Part shown: positions 17,359 through 25,949 of the stretch, piece after piece | Layout of the letters: each line of letters starts with the position of its first letter | Position numbering within the stretch: the stretch's first letter is position 1 | Assembly: GCF_000373585.1 (NCBI RefSeq) | Contig: NZ_KB891887.1 | Span: forward strand, 1-64,000 | Origin: Streptomyces sp. MspMP-M5 | GTDB lineage: Bacteria > Actinomycetota > Actinomycetes > Streptomycetales > Streptomycetaceae | Direction of reading: 5' to 3' | Length of the DNA: 64,000 bases | The notes under the pieces: generated by a model | What the model was told of the DNA's origin: nothing | Seen by the model: only the letters and a program-made list of their open reading frames with translations | The model's database searches: none | Made by a program: the position numbers and the translations under genes

Positions 17359-17828
17359 GTGACTCAGCAACCCAGGTCCCTCAACACCGCCTGGGACATG
17401 GCGCGTTCACCGGTGGCGTCAGGGTGCAGTGGGGCGGCGGGCGAGGTCGGCAGGAGACCTTCGATCCAGGGGGATGCGGAACAGCTCGCGGTCGGCCCAC
17501 AGGCATCGCTCGCTTCGGCAACTGTCCGGCCGCCCTGCTGGTGGCCGCGGCCCCGGACGAGGCCGGGCGAATCGCCCGGGTCACCCTCGACGGCGTGCGG
17601 CGGCTGCCGGCCGACGAGCGGGACCGTCTGCTGGAGACCCTGGCGTGCTGGTTCGCGGCGGCCGGCTCGACGGCCGAAGCGGCGGAACGCCTGTACTGCC
17701 ACCGCAACACCGTCCGCTACCGGCTGCGCAGACTGGAGAGTCTGACGGGGCGTTCGCTGCGCGACCCCCGTGCGGTGGCCGACCTGGCCGTGGCGCTGCA
17801 TGCCTTGCGATTGACGCCCGGGGAGTAG
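17359..17828 (+). pseudogene. Truncated PucR/CdaR-family regulator (C-terminal HTH remnant)
   Basis: From about 17515 the frame ending at 17828 encodes the conserved C-terminus of PucR-type regulators: LLVAAAPDEAGRIARV, LPADERDRLLETLACWF, then the helix-turn-helix AERLYCHRNTVRYRLRRLE and LTGRSLRDPRAVADLAVALH. Full-length members have 400-500 residues, but here the upstream part is only about 50 codons long and in a different frame. A 5' deletion plus a frameshift is the simplest explanation. The last 100 residues would still fold as a DNA-binding domain if translated. Listed as a pseudogene. Confidence 0.7.
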
Positions 17829-17911
17829 GCGGAACAGCGTGCGGCCAGGCAGGCGTGGGCCGCCGGAACGCCCGGCGGTCCCAGTCGCCTATGCCCGGAC
17901 GTTCACCAAGG

Positions 17912-18385
17912 TCAGGACGCCGTACCGATCCGCGCGCGCAGCCCTTCGGCGAAGGTGCACGCCGCCGCCAGGTCGGTGCCGTCGGGCCGCTGGTTGTTGA
18001 TCCCGCCGACGAGTTTGAACGGAAGCCAGGTGTCCCTCGCCCGGCACGAGAAGATGTCGTCCACCACGAAGCCCTTCTGCCTGAGATCCCGTACCAGGGG
18101 GCGGGTGAAGGGCCGGAACGGCAGCTCGGGCAGCCCACTGGTGGCGTAGACGAACGCCCTGCGCCCGTTCCCCGCCGGGAGCGACCGGACGAACTCGCTC
18201 AGGCGCGGATGGAACTTCTGCAGGAAGATCCCCGAGCCGAATCCCACCAGGTCGCAGGCGGCCAGTTCCGCCACATCAACCTCTTCCGGCGCGACAACCG
18301 GGGCCTCCAGTACCTGGCCCATGGCGTCGGCGATCCTCTTGGTGTTGCCATGGGACACGGACGTGCAGACGAGGATGGTCTTCAT
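17912..18385 (-). CDS. Flavodoxin-family protein
   Basis: A 157-residue protein with the flavodoxin FMN-phosphate loop near the N-terminus (TSVSHGNTKRIADAMG) and later the isoalloxazine-loop region FGSGIFLQKFHP. A C-terminal block follows (FSCRARDTWLPFKLVGGINNQRPD). It should bind FMN and act as a cytoplasmic electron carrier or quinone/NADPH reductase. The ATG at 18385 follows GAAGGGAG by seven bases. An 18-base palindrome (18430-18447) lies just upstream, and an NDH-2-like flavoprotein gene lies on the same strand 190 bases upstream; a redox partnership is possible but not shown. Confidence 0.85.
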   Translation of the reverse strand: MKTILVCTSVSHGNTKRIADAMGQVLEAPVVAPEEVDVAELAACDLVGFGSGIFLQKFHPRLSEFVRSLPAGNGRRAFVYATSGLPELPFRPFTRPLVRDLRQKGFVVDDIFSCRARDTWLPFKLVGGINNQRPDGTDLAAACTFAEGLRARIGTAS

Positions 18386-18429
18386 GATGCTGCTCCCTTC
18401 ACTTCCACGATCCATTTGCGCGATCCACT

Positions 18430-18447
18430 GACTCGATCGATCGAGTC
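18430..18447. promoter_or_regulatory. 18-base palindrome upstream of flavodoxin gene
   Basis: GACTCGATCGATCGAGTC is perfectly palindromic and is followed by another GATCGAGCG. It lies 45 bases before the flavodoxin ATG, where an operator would be expected. The binding protein is unknown. Confidence 0.5.
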
Positions 18448-18552
18448 GATCGAGCGACCTGCGCGATGCACTTGGGCGAGATGAGTCCGGTGCCTGTCGG
18501 CCGGGTGCGTCGGGTCATGATCTCGCCTTCCCCTTCCCAGCGGAACGCGTTT

Positions 18553-18590
18553 CGCTCATCGGGGTACGCCCACCCGCTCATCGGGGTACG
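18553..18590. repeat. 16-base direct repeat
   Basis: CGCTCATCGGGGTACG occurs at 18553-18568 and 18575-18590, overlapping the 3' end of the flavoprotein gene. Probably a local duplication. Confidence 0.6.
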
Positions 18591-19792
18591 ACCGCGGCCG
18601 GAGCCGACATGGACTCCTTCGGCTCTTTCAGCCCCTTCGACTCCTTCGAAGTCGGCCCCGGAAGCCACCGGTAGGCGCGCGGGAACCGCATCGAGCGGAC
18701 GGTGAAACGGCACACCCGCTCCTTGAGCACCGCCGCCACCCGCCCGGACAGCGCGAAGTCCCGAGGGGTGTCATCCCGGTCCGTGGCCTGGACGAACCCA
18801 TCGCGCCGCCCCAGGCTGATGCCCTGCCCCACCATGCCGACGGACAGCGGCGACGGTCGCTCGCCCCGTATCAACGCGAGCACCGTATCGGCACCGTGGG
18901 CTCCCATGGGCAGCGCTGCCTGGCAACTCATCCGCAGGTGCGCCCCGACCTCCCCGGGCGGCGCAACGGCGTCGCCGACGCCCACGATCCGCCGGTTCCG
19001 CACGCACACCAGGGCCTCATCGGTGCACAGGCGCCCGTCGAAGGCCACCGGAAGACCACTGCGCCGCGCCAGGTCCGGCACATCGAACGAGCCGGCCCAC
19101 ACCGTGCAGTCACTCGCCAGCCGGCCCGCGTCCGTCTCGACCGCGTCCACACGGACCGCCACCGCCCGCAGTCCGGTGCGCAGCACCACCCCGGCGGCCA
19201 CGAGCTTGCGCTCCACCGTCGCGCGGCTGGACGCGGGCAGCCACGCGGCAACCGACGGAGCGATCAACTCGACCTGCAACGCGGGGTATCGATGGGCGAT
19301 CTCGGCGGACGTTTCGATCCCGGTGAGTCCGCCGCCGATCACCACCACCCGCGCCCCCGCGGACAGATCCCGCAGCCGCGTGCGCAGCGCCTCGGCGCCC
19401 TCAAGGTCCGCAACGCCCCAGGCATGCTCGGCTCCAGGCAGGCCGCGGCCGGCCGTACTGCCCACCGCATAGACCAGATAGTCGAATTCGAGCGCAGCAC
19501 CGTCATCGAGCCGCACCGACCGCTCGGCGATCGAGTCCACCGTGGCCACCCGCAGCCCCACGTCGCGGTGCAGCAGCCCACTCAACGGCCGTACCGCGCT
19601 CGACACCCCCGCCGCGTGCTCGTGCAACCGGACGCGTTCCACAAAGTCCGGCCGGGGATTGACCACCGTCACGCGGACCTGCGACCGCCCCACGGCCGCC
19701 AGCCGATTCGCGGCCAGCACACCCGCATATCCCGCCCCGACCACCACTACCCGTGCCAACAGGACCGCCTCCCGACGGATCGACGACTTCAC
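18578..19792 (-). CDS. NDH-2-like FAD-dependent pyridine nucleotide oxidoreductase
   Basis: A 404-residue two-dinucleotide-binding-domain flavoprotein. The FAD Rossmann motif VVVVGAGYAGVLAANRL is at residues 15-31. A second Rossmann motif VVVIGGGLTGIETSAEI for NAD(P)H is near residue 150. The FAD-terminal motif IVGVGDAVAPPG is near residue 270. The arrangement matches type II NADH dehydrogenases and related quinone reductases that work peripherally at the membrane. The C-terminus ends in a Lys/Glu/Ser-rich tail partly made of short repeats (KESKGLKEPKESM). Start choice is uncertain: the codon at 19792 precedes the Rossmann strand by only 14 residues. The substrate is not known. Confidence 0.85.
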   Translation of the reverse strand: MKSSIRREAVLLARVVVVGAGYAGVLAANRLAAVGRSQVRVTVVNPRPDFVERVRLHEHAAGVSSAVRPLSGLLHRDVGLRVATVDSIAERSVRLDDGAALEFDYLVYAVGSTAGRGLPGAEHAWGVADLEGAEALRTRLRDLSAGARVVVIGGGLTGIETSAEIAHRYPALQVELIAPSVAAWLPASSRATVERKLVAAGVVLRTGLRAVAVRVDAVETDAGRLASDCTVWAGSFDVPDLARRSGLPVAFDGRLCTDEALVCVRNRRIVGVGDAVAPPGEVGAHLRMSCQAALPMGAHGADTVLALIRGERPSPLSVGMVGQGISLGRRDGFVQATDRDDTPRDFALSGRVAAVLKERVCRFTVRSMRFPRAYRWLPGPTSKESKGLKEPKESMSAPAAVVPR

Positions 19793-19847
19793 GTCCTGTG
19801 GACACCGCAGGGGCCCCGACTGTGACAGCGAGGCGGCGTGACGCCAG

Positions 19848-20507
19848 TCACATCGCGACGTCGACGGGTTCGGCGGGGTCGGTGGGTTCGGCCGGTTCGG
19901 TGGGTTCGATGGATGGGGCGGGGTTGGCGGAGTTGGCGGGGCTTTGTCCGCCCTCTGTCAGGAGGCGCCGGCGGAGGCGTGTGAAGGCGTTGGGGTCGGG
20001 CCGGTACGGGAGGAACTCCTTGATCTGCTGCGCACATTCACGTGCGCCGAGCGCGCCGGTGTCGCACTCCAGGTCGTAGTCGCCGTGGCGGTGCACCAGG
20101 TCGTACTGGTGCTCCGCCAGGCCCGGCGGACGATCGCCCCGGGCCTGCTCACGGCGGGCCAGTTCATCCAACGGGCAGTGCACACCGACGAACAGCACAT
20201 CCTCCGGCGGCAACACCGTCAGACAGTCGAGCAGCCGCCAGGGCTCGCTCAGCACATGGTCGACGACGATGTCGTTACCCACTTCGGCCATGGCCGCGAT
20301 CGAGCGGTGGAAGCCCATCCTGGTCCGCCGCAGAGCGGCGTCGAGCTCCGCACCGTCCAGTTCCCGCCGGGTGCGCATCGCGCCGAAGCCGTCGACCGCC
20401 ATATGGAAGAAGACACCCTCGTCCAGGATGTCCAGAAGCTCCCGGGCGATGCTCGACTTGCCTGAACTGGAAGTGCCATTGAGGAAGATGATCCGGCCAG
20501 ATGTCAT
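19848..20507 (-). CDS. Chloramphenicol phosphotransferase-like P-loop kinase
   Basis: A 219-residue protein starting at the ATG at 20507. IIFLNGTSSSGKSSIA is the Walker A region in the exact form found in chloramphenicol 3'-O-phosphotransferases, and FFHMAVDGF with an early Asp, then FVGVHCPLDELARREQARGD, agree with that family. A GDYDLECDTG block follows. Family members either inactivate chloramphenicol or phosphorylate unknown small molecules, and most homologues are untested, so a resistance role is only a possibility. The C-terminal 35 residues are a Pro/Thr/Glu/Ala repeat (EPTEPAEPTDPAEP) absent from the core family. The upstream region is shared with a divergent MFS exporter. Confidence 0.82.
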   Translation of the reverse strand: MTSGRIIFLNGTSSSGKSSIARELLDILDEGVFFHMAVDGFGAMRTRRELDGAELDAALRRTRMGFHRSIAAMAEVGNDIVVDHVLSEPWRLLDCLTVLPPEDVLFVGVHCPLDELARREQARGDRPPGLAEHQYDLVHRHGDYDLECDTGALGARECAQQIKEFLPYRPDPNAFTRLRRRLLTEGGQSPANSANPAPSIEPTEPAEPTDPAEPVDVAM

Positions 20508-20631
20508 GGCCGCATGATCACATGCCCGCCGGCCCCGCGCGCCCGGCAACCCTCACCGGACCTCGGCGGACCGTCCGCGCACCCGACAGCCCTCGCTCCG
20601 CGGCGCCACATCCACCCCACCCACCCCCAAA

Positions 20632-20651
20632 GACGTGACGCACATCACGTC
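20632..20651. promoter_or_regulatory. Crp-like inverted repeat between CPT-like and MFS genes
   Basis: GACGTGACGCACATCACGTC has 7-base perfect arms and contains GTGA-N6-TCAC, the core bound by Crp-family regulators. It lies about 85 bases before the MFS start and 125 before the divergent kinase start. Crp control is inferred from the motif alone. Confidence 0.5.
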
Positions 20652-20736
20652 CGATTTGCCGGATTACCGGGTCTCTCCGCCCCGCCATGATGCCTGCCTG
20701 CAGGAAAGCAACTCAGAGACAGGGATGGGCACATAA

Positions 20737-22296
20737 GTGGATGGCAGGCAAGTGGACGACAGGCAATCCGAAACGCAAGACGACAGACGAGACGACAAGC
20801 AGCAAGAGGACGGGCGGAACGTCGGGTCATGGCGGGAGCTCGGAAGCCATGCCGGCACGGCCGTGGTGCTGGCCGGGGGCGTGCTCATCGGCGCGGTCAA
20901 CATCTACCTGGCCGCAAGTCTGCTGCCGACGGCGGTCGCCGACATCGGCGGTGAACGCCTCTACGCCTGGAACATGACGGTTTTCCTGACCGCGCAGGTC
21001 ATGGCGACCATGCTGGTGAACCGAACCCTTTCCCGCCACGGCAACATCGGCTCCTACCTGCTCGGCTTCGGCGTCTTCGCCGTCGGCTCGGTGGTCTGCG
21101 CGGCCAGTCCGACCATGCCGGTACTGCTGGTCGGCCGCGCCGGGCAGGGACTGGGAGCGGGGTTGCTGACCGGACTGGGGTTCACCCTGATCTACTCGGC
21201 ACTGCCACGCCATCTATGGGTACGGGGCAGCGCGTTGATCTCCGCCATGTTCGGCCTCGGCAACTTCGTCGGCCCGACGCTGGGCGGCCTCTTCGCCCAG
21301 TTCGGCTCCTGGCGCCTGGCTTTCCTCGTACTGGCTCTCGCCTCGGCGCTGATGGCGGCGTTCGTCCCCCGAGTACTTCCGGCCGGCGACAGGACCGATA
21401 CGGAAACGGAAGCAGGTATCCCGCTGGGTTCCCTGCTGCCGATCATCGGCGCCGCCGGTGCCGTGAGCATTGCGGGAATTCTCTCCGACGTGCTCATGCG
21501 GATGGTGCTCATCGGTCTGGCACTGGCGTCGATCCTGGTCTTCGTGGTGACGGAGCAGCGTAGCCGCATCCGAGTCCTGCCGCGCCGGACCTACCAGCCC
21601 GGCTCCGCCCTGCGATGGATCTACCTGACCATCGTGTTCCTCGCGGCGGGTGTCGCCGTGGAGACGTTCCTGCCCTTGTTCGGCCAGCGCCTGGGCGGAC
21701 TGCCGCCGATCGCCGCGGGATTCTTCGGAGCGGCACTGTCGCTCGGCTGGTCGGCAAGCCAGATCGCAAGCTCCTCGGCACGCAGGGAGCGGACGACTCG
21801 ATGGCTGCGAGTGGCCGGCCCCGGTCTCCTGGCGACCGGGTTGGCCGTGCTCGCCCTGATGCAGCGCCGCGACGCACCACAGCCTCTGGTCCTCGCGTGG
21901 TTGCCCGTTCTTCTCCTCGCCGGTGCGGGAATCGGACTGGCCATGCCCCATCTGTCCGTTGCCGCGATGACCGGCGCACCGGACAAGGAGGAAGGAGAGA
22001 AGGCTGCCGCGGCAATCGCAACGGTGCTCACGCTGTCGATCGCATGCGGTGCGGCCGTCTCCGGCCTCCTGGTCAACCTCGGCGGCGCATCGATGGTCGC
22101 CTCCGCCCGCTACCTTCTGCTCGGCTTCGCCGTCATCTCCGCCCTCGGAACGCTCACCGCCCTCCGCGCCAACCGCCTTGCCCGACCGGCCGAGCTACGA
22201 CGCAAGCCGGAGCCGGCGTCCAAGTACGAGCCCAAGTCCGAGTCAGGCCCAGGGTCCAGTTCCGGTTCCGGCAAGTCCGCGGGGAATCTGCGGTGA
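20737..22296 (+). CDS. MFS drug/metabolite exporter
   Basis: A 519-residue membrane protein from the GTG at 20737. After a charged 35-residue cytoplasmic tail there are about 14 hydrophobic segments. The family motifs are visible: a motif-A-like loop (NRTLSRHGNIGSY) and GRAGQGLGAGLLTG. The DHA-type motif C region reads MFGLGNFVGPTLGGL. This points to a proton-driven exporter of drugs or metabolites in the cytoplasmic membrane; the substrate is unknown. The C-terminus has an Ser/Pro/Lys/Glu-rich tail. It is divergent from the CPT-like kinase with a Crp-like site between them, and ends at a strong bidirectional terminator. Confidence 0.88.
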   Translation: MDGRQVDDRQSETQDDRRDDKQQEDGRNVGSWRELGSHAGTAVVLAGGVLIGAVNIYLAASLLPTAVADIGGERLYAWNMTVFLTAQVMATMLVNRTLSRHGNIGSYLLGFGVFAVGSVVCAASPTMPVLLVGRAGQGLGAGLLTGLGFTLIYSALPRHLWVRGSALISAMFGLGNFVGPTLGGLFAQFGSWRLAFLVLALASALMAAFVPRVLPAGDRTDTETEAGIPLGSLLPIIGAAGAVSIAGILSDVLMRMVLIGLALASILVFVVTEQRSRIRVLPRRTYQPGSALRWIYLTIVFLAAGVAVETFLPLFGQRLGGLPPIAAGFFGAALSLGWSASQIASSSARRERTTRWLRVAGPGLLATGLAVLALMQRRDAPQPLVLAWLPVLLLAGAGIGLAMPHLSVAAMTGAPDKEEGEKAAAAIATVLTLSIACGAAVSGLLVNLGGASMVASARYLLLGFAVISALGTLTALRANRLARPAELRRKPEPASKYEPKSESGPGSSSGSGKSAGNLR

Positions 22297-22369
22297 GGGC
22301 CTGAGAAGACGGGCCGGCAGAAAAGAAACGGAGGAAGAGAAACGGAGGAAAAGAAGCAGCGGCAAGGAA

Positions 22370-22400
22370 GGGCCGGCCGACGACACCTGTCGGCCGGCCC
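22370..22400. terminator. Bidirectional terminator between convergent genes
   Basis: GGGCCGGCCGAC (22370-22381) and GTCGGCCGGCCC (22389-22400) form a perfect 12-bp stem with a 7-base loop. It lies between the MFS exporter and the convergent His-rich peptide gene. Confidence 0.8.
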
Positions 22401-22457
22401 GGTCCGGCTCCATGCGTTCCTGGCGCGCACCCACCGGCACATCAGCCGGCGAACACG

Positions 22458-22748
22458 TCAGCCAAGGCCGCCCAGACCGCCCATCATCGATCCGTGGCCA
22501 CCCTCGCCGCCCTCGCCGCCCTCGTCGCCGTGGTCGCCGTGGTCGTGGTCGAGGAGCCCTGAGCCCAACCCGTTCATGCCGGAGAGACCCCCGCCCATGG
22601 AGTCGTCATCGTGGCCGTCCTTGGGCTGGTGGTGCGCGGGGGTCGGCGCGTCGGCATGGGCGGGAGCGGCCGTTACCGCGAATCCCACAGCGGGAAGCGC
22701 GGCGAGCACCGCGGCCGCAGCGATACGAGACGGATGGAAGTTGAACAC
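22458..22748 (-). CDS. Secreted small His/Asp/Gly-rich peptide
   Basis: A 96-residue precursor with a Sec signal peptide (AAAAVLAALPAVGFAVTAAPAHA) and a mature peptide of about 64 residues. The mature part is almost entirely low complexity: APTPAHHQPKDGHDDD, then Gly/Met/Leu repeats, then LLDHDHGDHGDEGGEGGEGG and a final Met/Gly/Leu-rich tail. The dense His and Asp clusters suggest divalent metal binding (zinc, nickel or copper), but that is inference; no family is recognised. The start at 22748 places a positively charged residue before the hydrophobic core. It is monocistronic and convergent with the MFS gene across a shared terminator. Confidence 0.7.
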   Translation of the reverse strand: MFNFHPSRIAAAAVLAALPAVGFAVTAAPAHADAPTPAHHQPKDGHDDDSMGGGLSGMNGLGSGLLDHDHGDHGDEGGEGGEGGHGSMMGGLGGLG

Positions 22749-22932
22749 GTGGTTTTCCCTTCGTCGTCAGCGGTGACAGTGGAAGCCTGTCCACCTGTGA
22801 CCATGGTTTTCGGTGCCAGGCCGCCAAATCACCTGATAAGCCGTCACCCCACCGCTGCCCCAGGCTCTGGCGACTTCGTCTCGTGGCGGGCACGCGTTCG
22901 AGGAAGGCACCAGTGGTGATCGGGGGCGCGTC

Positions 22933-23871
22933 TCACCTGACAGGGGTGTCGTCGGGTTCCAGCACTGCCTTGGCGGAGTGGCGGATGCGGGAGCGCAGCC
23001 ACCGGTGGGCCGGGTCCGCGTCGTCGCGTGGGTGCCAGGCCATGGACAGCTGTAGTGGCGGCAGGGGGATGGGCAGTTCTCTGGTGACCAGGCCGAGGGT
23101 GCGCACATTGGTGCGGTACTGGCGCCAGGGGAAGAGGCCGACCACATCGTGCCGGTTGGCCAGCATCAGCAGCGTGGCGGCGAACGTCGGGGCGACGACG
23201 ACGGCGCGGCGGCCGAGTCCCCGTGCGGCCAGGGCGTCGTCCACCGGGCCGCTGAGCCGGCCACGACGGGAGGTGACGATGTGTCTGGCGGCGGCCACCC
23301 GTTCGGCGGTGAGTTCGCCCTCGGCCAGGGGGTGGTCGGGGCGCATGACCATGACGGTGTGGTCGGTGGCGAGGAGTTCGGTGTGAACCTCGGGAGCGAG
23401 CGGGCCCAGGACTCCCATCTGGAGATCGACGTTGCCGTCGCGCAGTCCGGCGTGGTCGCCGGGCGGTTCGGCCAGGAACCGCAGCGTCACCTTGGGTGCC
23501 TGTTGTTCGACGCAGGTGAGCAGGTGGTCGCCGACGGAGGTGACCATGGCGTCGTTGGCGGAGATCGTGAAGGTGCGGGTGAGGGAGACGGGGTCCGGTT
23601 CGCCGGCCGGGGCGAGCACCGCGCGGGCGCGTTGCACCAGGGCGCGCACTTCGCTGCGCATGGCCACCGCACGGGGCGTCGGCTGCATGGTGTGACCCGC
23701 ACGGACCAGGACCGGGTCCTCGACGACCTTGCGTATGCGCCCCAGGGTGCGGCTCATCGCCGGCTCGGACACCGCCAGTCGGTCGGCGGCCGCGGTGACC
23801 GAACACTCCTCCAGCAGTACGTCGAGGGCGATGAGCAGGTTGAAATCCAGCTTCGTATGCACGGGACGCAT
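22933..23871 (-). CDS. LysR-family transcriptional regulator
   Basis: A 312-residue protein starting at the ATG at 23871. The N-terminal winged HTH is clear: LDFNLLIALDVLLEE, then CSVTAAADRLAVSEPAMSRT and LGRIRKVVEDPVLVRAG. The remainder is a periplasmic-binding-like effector domain (TFTISANDAMVTSVGDHLL and onward). It is transcribed divergently from the MFS exporter that starts 96 bases away, the usual arrangement for a LysR regulator and its target. The intergenic DNA has the palindrome AAGTTAACTT (23897-23906). The inducer is unknown. A longer in-frame start at 23949 would run into the divergent gene's promoter and is rejected. Confidence 0.92.
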   Translation of the reverse strand: MRPVHTKLDFNLLIALDVLLEECSVTAAADRLAVSEPAMSRTLGRIRKVVEDPVLVRAGHTMQPTPRAVAMRSEVRALVQRARAVLAPAGEPDPVSLTRTFTISANDAMVTSVGDHLLTCVEQQAPKVTLRFLAEPPGDHAGLRDGNVDLQMGVLGPLAPEVHTELLATDHTVMVMRPDHPLAEGELTAERVAAARHIVTSRRGRLSGPVDDALAARGLGRRAVVVAPTFAATLLMLANRHDVVGLFPWRQYRTNVRTLGLVTRELPIPLPPLQLSMAWHPRDDADPAHRWLRSRIRHSAKAVLEPDDTPVR

Positions 23872-23896
23872 TTTATGCATCACTCCCATGCATTTG

Positions 23897-23906
23897 AAGT
23901 TAACTT
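23897..23906. promoter_or_regulatory. Palindrome in LysR/MFS intergenic region
   Basis: AAGTTAACTT, flanked by TG and GA, is a short perfect palindrome midway between the divergent LysR and MFS starts. A LysR-type operator is the likely role, by position. Confidence 0.4.
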
Positions 23907-23966
23907 GACGCGTTTCTACGGTCGTTGACGCACCTTTCGAGAGCACCATTTGAGAAGGGAAGGATC

Positions 23967-25553
23967 ATGACCGCCAACCGCGCAGCAGCGAGCGCCGCAT
24001 CCGCCAACAACCTTGCGAGCGAGGGAAGTTCACTCCATCGCCCCGGCCAGTCTCCCCACTCCGCGGGGCACCCCATGGCACACAGGCGCACGGTTCCGCG
24101 CCTCATGAACGCCGCCGTCATCGCGATCCAGGCAATGGTCTCCGGCGTCAATCTGGCCATTCCCCAGCTGTCCGGGAGCGCCCTACACCCGTCGGCAACA
24201 CAGTTGGTGTGGATCGTCGACAGCTATCTTCTGGTCTTCGCCGGACTTCTCATCCCGGCAGGGGCGTTGGGCGACCGCCTGGGCCGAAAGCCGGTCCTCA
24301 TCGCCGGCCTCGCCCTCTTCGGCCTCGGCTGTCTGGGCTGCGCGCTCTCCCCGAACGTCACCGTGCTGCTCGTCGGGCGGGCCGTCGCAGGACTGGGCGC
24401 GGCGCTGGTCATGCCCGCCACCCTCGCCCTCTCGTTGGCGGTGACACCGCACAGCGAGCGCGGCAGGGCAGTGGGAGCCTGGTCCGGCGCGACCGGACTG
24501 GGCGGCATGCTCGGCAACCTCCTCGCCGGCACCACCCTGCAGTTCTTCTCCTGGCCGGTGTTCTTCGCGCTCTTCGTCCCGGCCGCCGCCGTGCTCGCGG
24601 GGCTGGCCGGCCGCTGGGCCCCGCGCACCGAACGTCACTCGGCCCCCTCCGATGTCCCAGGCACCGTTCTGCTGGTCGCGACCCTCACCGCCCTGCTGTT
24701 CGGCCTGATCGAAGGGCGGGAGCTGGGCTGGGGATCGACGTCCGTCCTGGCGGCGTTCGCCGCGGCCGTCGTCTTCGGCGTGCTGTTCGTCCTGCACTCC
24801 CTGTCCAGCGACCATCCGCTGGTGGATCTGCGCCTGCTGAGCAAGCCCGCGGTCGGTTCCGGCGCCCTGGGAGTCGCAGCCGCCTTCCTCGGGATGTTCA
24901 GCCTCTTCTTCCTCAACGCCCAGTATCTGCACTACGCCAAGGGGTTCAGCGCCGTGGAGACGGGCCTGGCCATCCTGCCGCAGGGCCTGTGCATGAAACT
25001 GGTCTCGCCCCGCGCCACCCGGCTCGCCGGTCGGTGGGGCGCGCGTCGGGTGGTGGCCGCCGGCATGGCGCTGATCGTGGCCGGGTTGGCGCTGCTCTCC
25101 CTGGCGACCTCCGCGACGCCGTACTGGCTTTACGCGCTCGACCTGCTGATCATGGCAACCGGCATGGGACTGGCCACCCCACCCCTCTCCGGCGGCATCG
25201 TCGCCTCCCTGCCCAGGAACCAAAGCGGTCTGGGGTCCGCACTCAACAGCACCGCCCGTGAGATCGGCAGCGCCATCGGTATCGCCGTCGTCGCCACCGT
25301 CGTGACCACCCAGTTCCTCGCCCACCTGCCGTCAGCCATCGCCGGCGGCGCGCACTCGACCTCCGACGCAATGACCGTCGCAAGCCACCTGACCCCCGCT
25401 CAACACGCCTACGTGATAAGGGCGTTCACCGACGCCCTGGCCACCGGCTACCGCACCATCGCCGTCCTGGTCGCCCTCGCCGCCGTGGCGATACTCGTCT
25501 GGCAGCGCCACGCCGGCCGCAGCGAGACCGCCCACCCACAGACACCGTCGTGA
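23967..25553 (+). CDS. MFS exporter, DHA2 (EmrB/QacA) type
   Basis: A 528-residue protein with about 14 membrane segments, starting at the ATG at 23967 (GAAGGGAAGG upstream). Signatures: SYLLVFAGLLIPAGALGDRLGRKPVL (motif A within it, GDRLGRKP), GRAVAGLGAALVMPATLAL, and a motif C block GATGLGGMLGNLLAGT. This is the classical EmrB/QacA-type proton-drug antiporter layout. Its divergent LysR partner is the likely regulator. Its stop codon overlaps by 4 bases (GTGA) with the start of a decayed glutamine amidotransferase, so the two were once a coupled operon. Confidence 0.92.
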   Translation: MTANRAAASAASANNLASEGSSLHRPGQSPHSAGHPMAHRRTVPRLMNAAVIAIQAMVSGVNLAIPQLSGSALHPSATQLVWIVDSYLLVFAGLLIPAGALGDRLGRKPVLIAGLALFGLGCLGCALSPNVTVLLVGRAVAGLGAALVMPATLALSLAVTPHSERGRAVGAWSGATGLGGMLGNLLAGTTLQFFSWPVFFALFVPAAAVLAGLAGRWAPRTERHSAPSDVPGTVLLVATLTALLFGLIEGRELGWGSTSVLAAFAAAVVFGVLFVLHSLSSDHPLVDLRLLSKPAVGSGALGVAAAFLGMFSLFFLNAQYLHYAKGFSAVETGLAILPQGLCMKLVSPRATRLAGRWGARRVVAAGMALIVAGLALLSLATSATPYWLYALDLLIMATGMGLATPPLSGGIVASLPRNQSGLGSALNSTAREIGSAIGIAVVATVVTTQFLAHLPSAIAGGAHSTSDAMTVASHLTPAQHAYVIRAFTDALATGYRTIAVLVALAAVAILVWQRHAGRSETAHPQTPS

Positions 25554-25829
25554 CCACCTCGGCCGACGGCCTTCCCCCGGTTTCCGACCTGGCGGGTCTG
25601 GTCGTGATGGGCGGCCCCGTGAACGCCGACGACCTGGCCGGCCATCCGGCCCCGAAGCTGGAGCGGAACCTCCTGGCCGACGCCCACCGAGGCGGAGGAA
25701 GCTCTCGGCTCCCAGGCCATCGACACACTACGAGCCGACGCCCGCGCCGCAGCCCCGGACCTGCGCCCGCTGGCCGAGCAGAGCCTGTCCCCTCTCCGGA
25801 CCCTCTTCCAGTCACACACTGATCGCTGA
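25550..25829 (+). pseudogene. Glutamine amidotransferase remnant (internal deletion)
   Basis: The start GTG overlaps the MFS stop. The first 45 codons read LAGLVVMGGPVNADDL and KLERNLLADAH, the N-terminal region of GMP-synthase-like class I glutamine amidotransferases. A frame change follows near 25690, after which another frame gives EALGSQAIDTLRADARAAAP and PLAEQSLSPLRTLFQSH up to a stop at 25829, which fits the C-terminus of the same family. About 150 residues, including the catalytic Cys and His regions, are missing. A deletion joining the two ends is the simplest explanation, so the gene cannot be active. Confidence 0.65.
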
Positions 25830-25949
25830 CCCGGGCGCCCGGGCGCCTGGTCGAGGACTGCATCCGCCATGGCGCGAGCCATGGCGGATGGAATTTCCAC
25901 CGGAAGGGATCGACTGCCGCGTTGCCTGGAGTTCGGAGCAAGTACCCAG

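Noticed and set aside
22325..22350. GAAACGGAGGAA direct repeat before the terminator
   Set aside because: Purine-rich 12-mer duplication between convergent genes with no sign of function; a slippage product.
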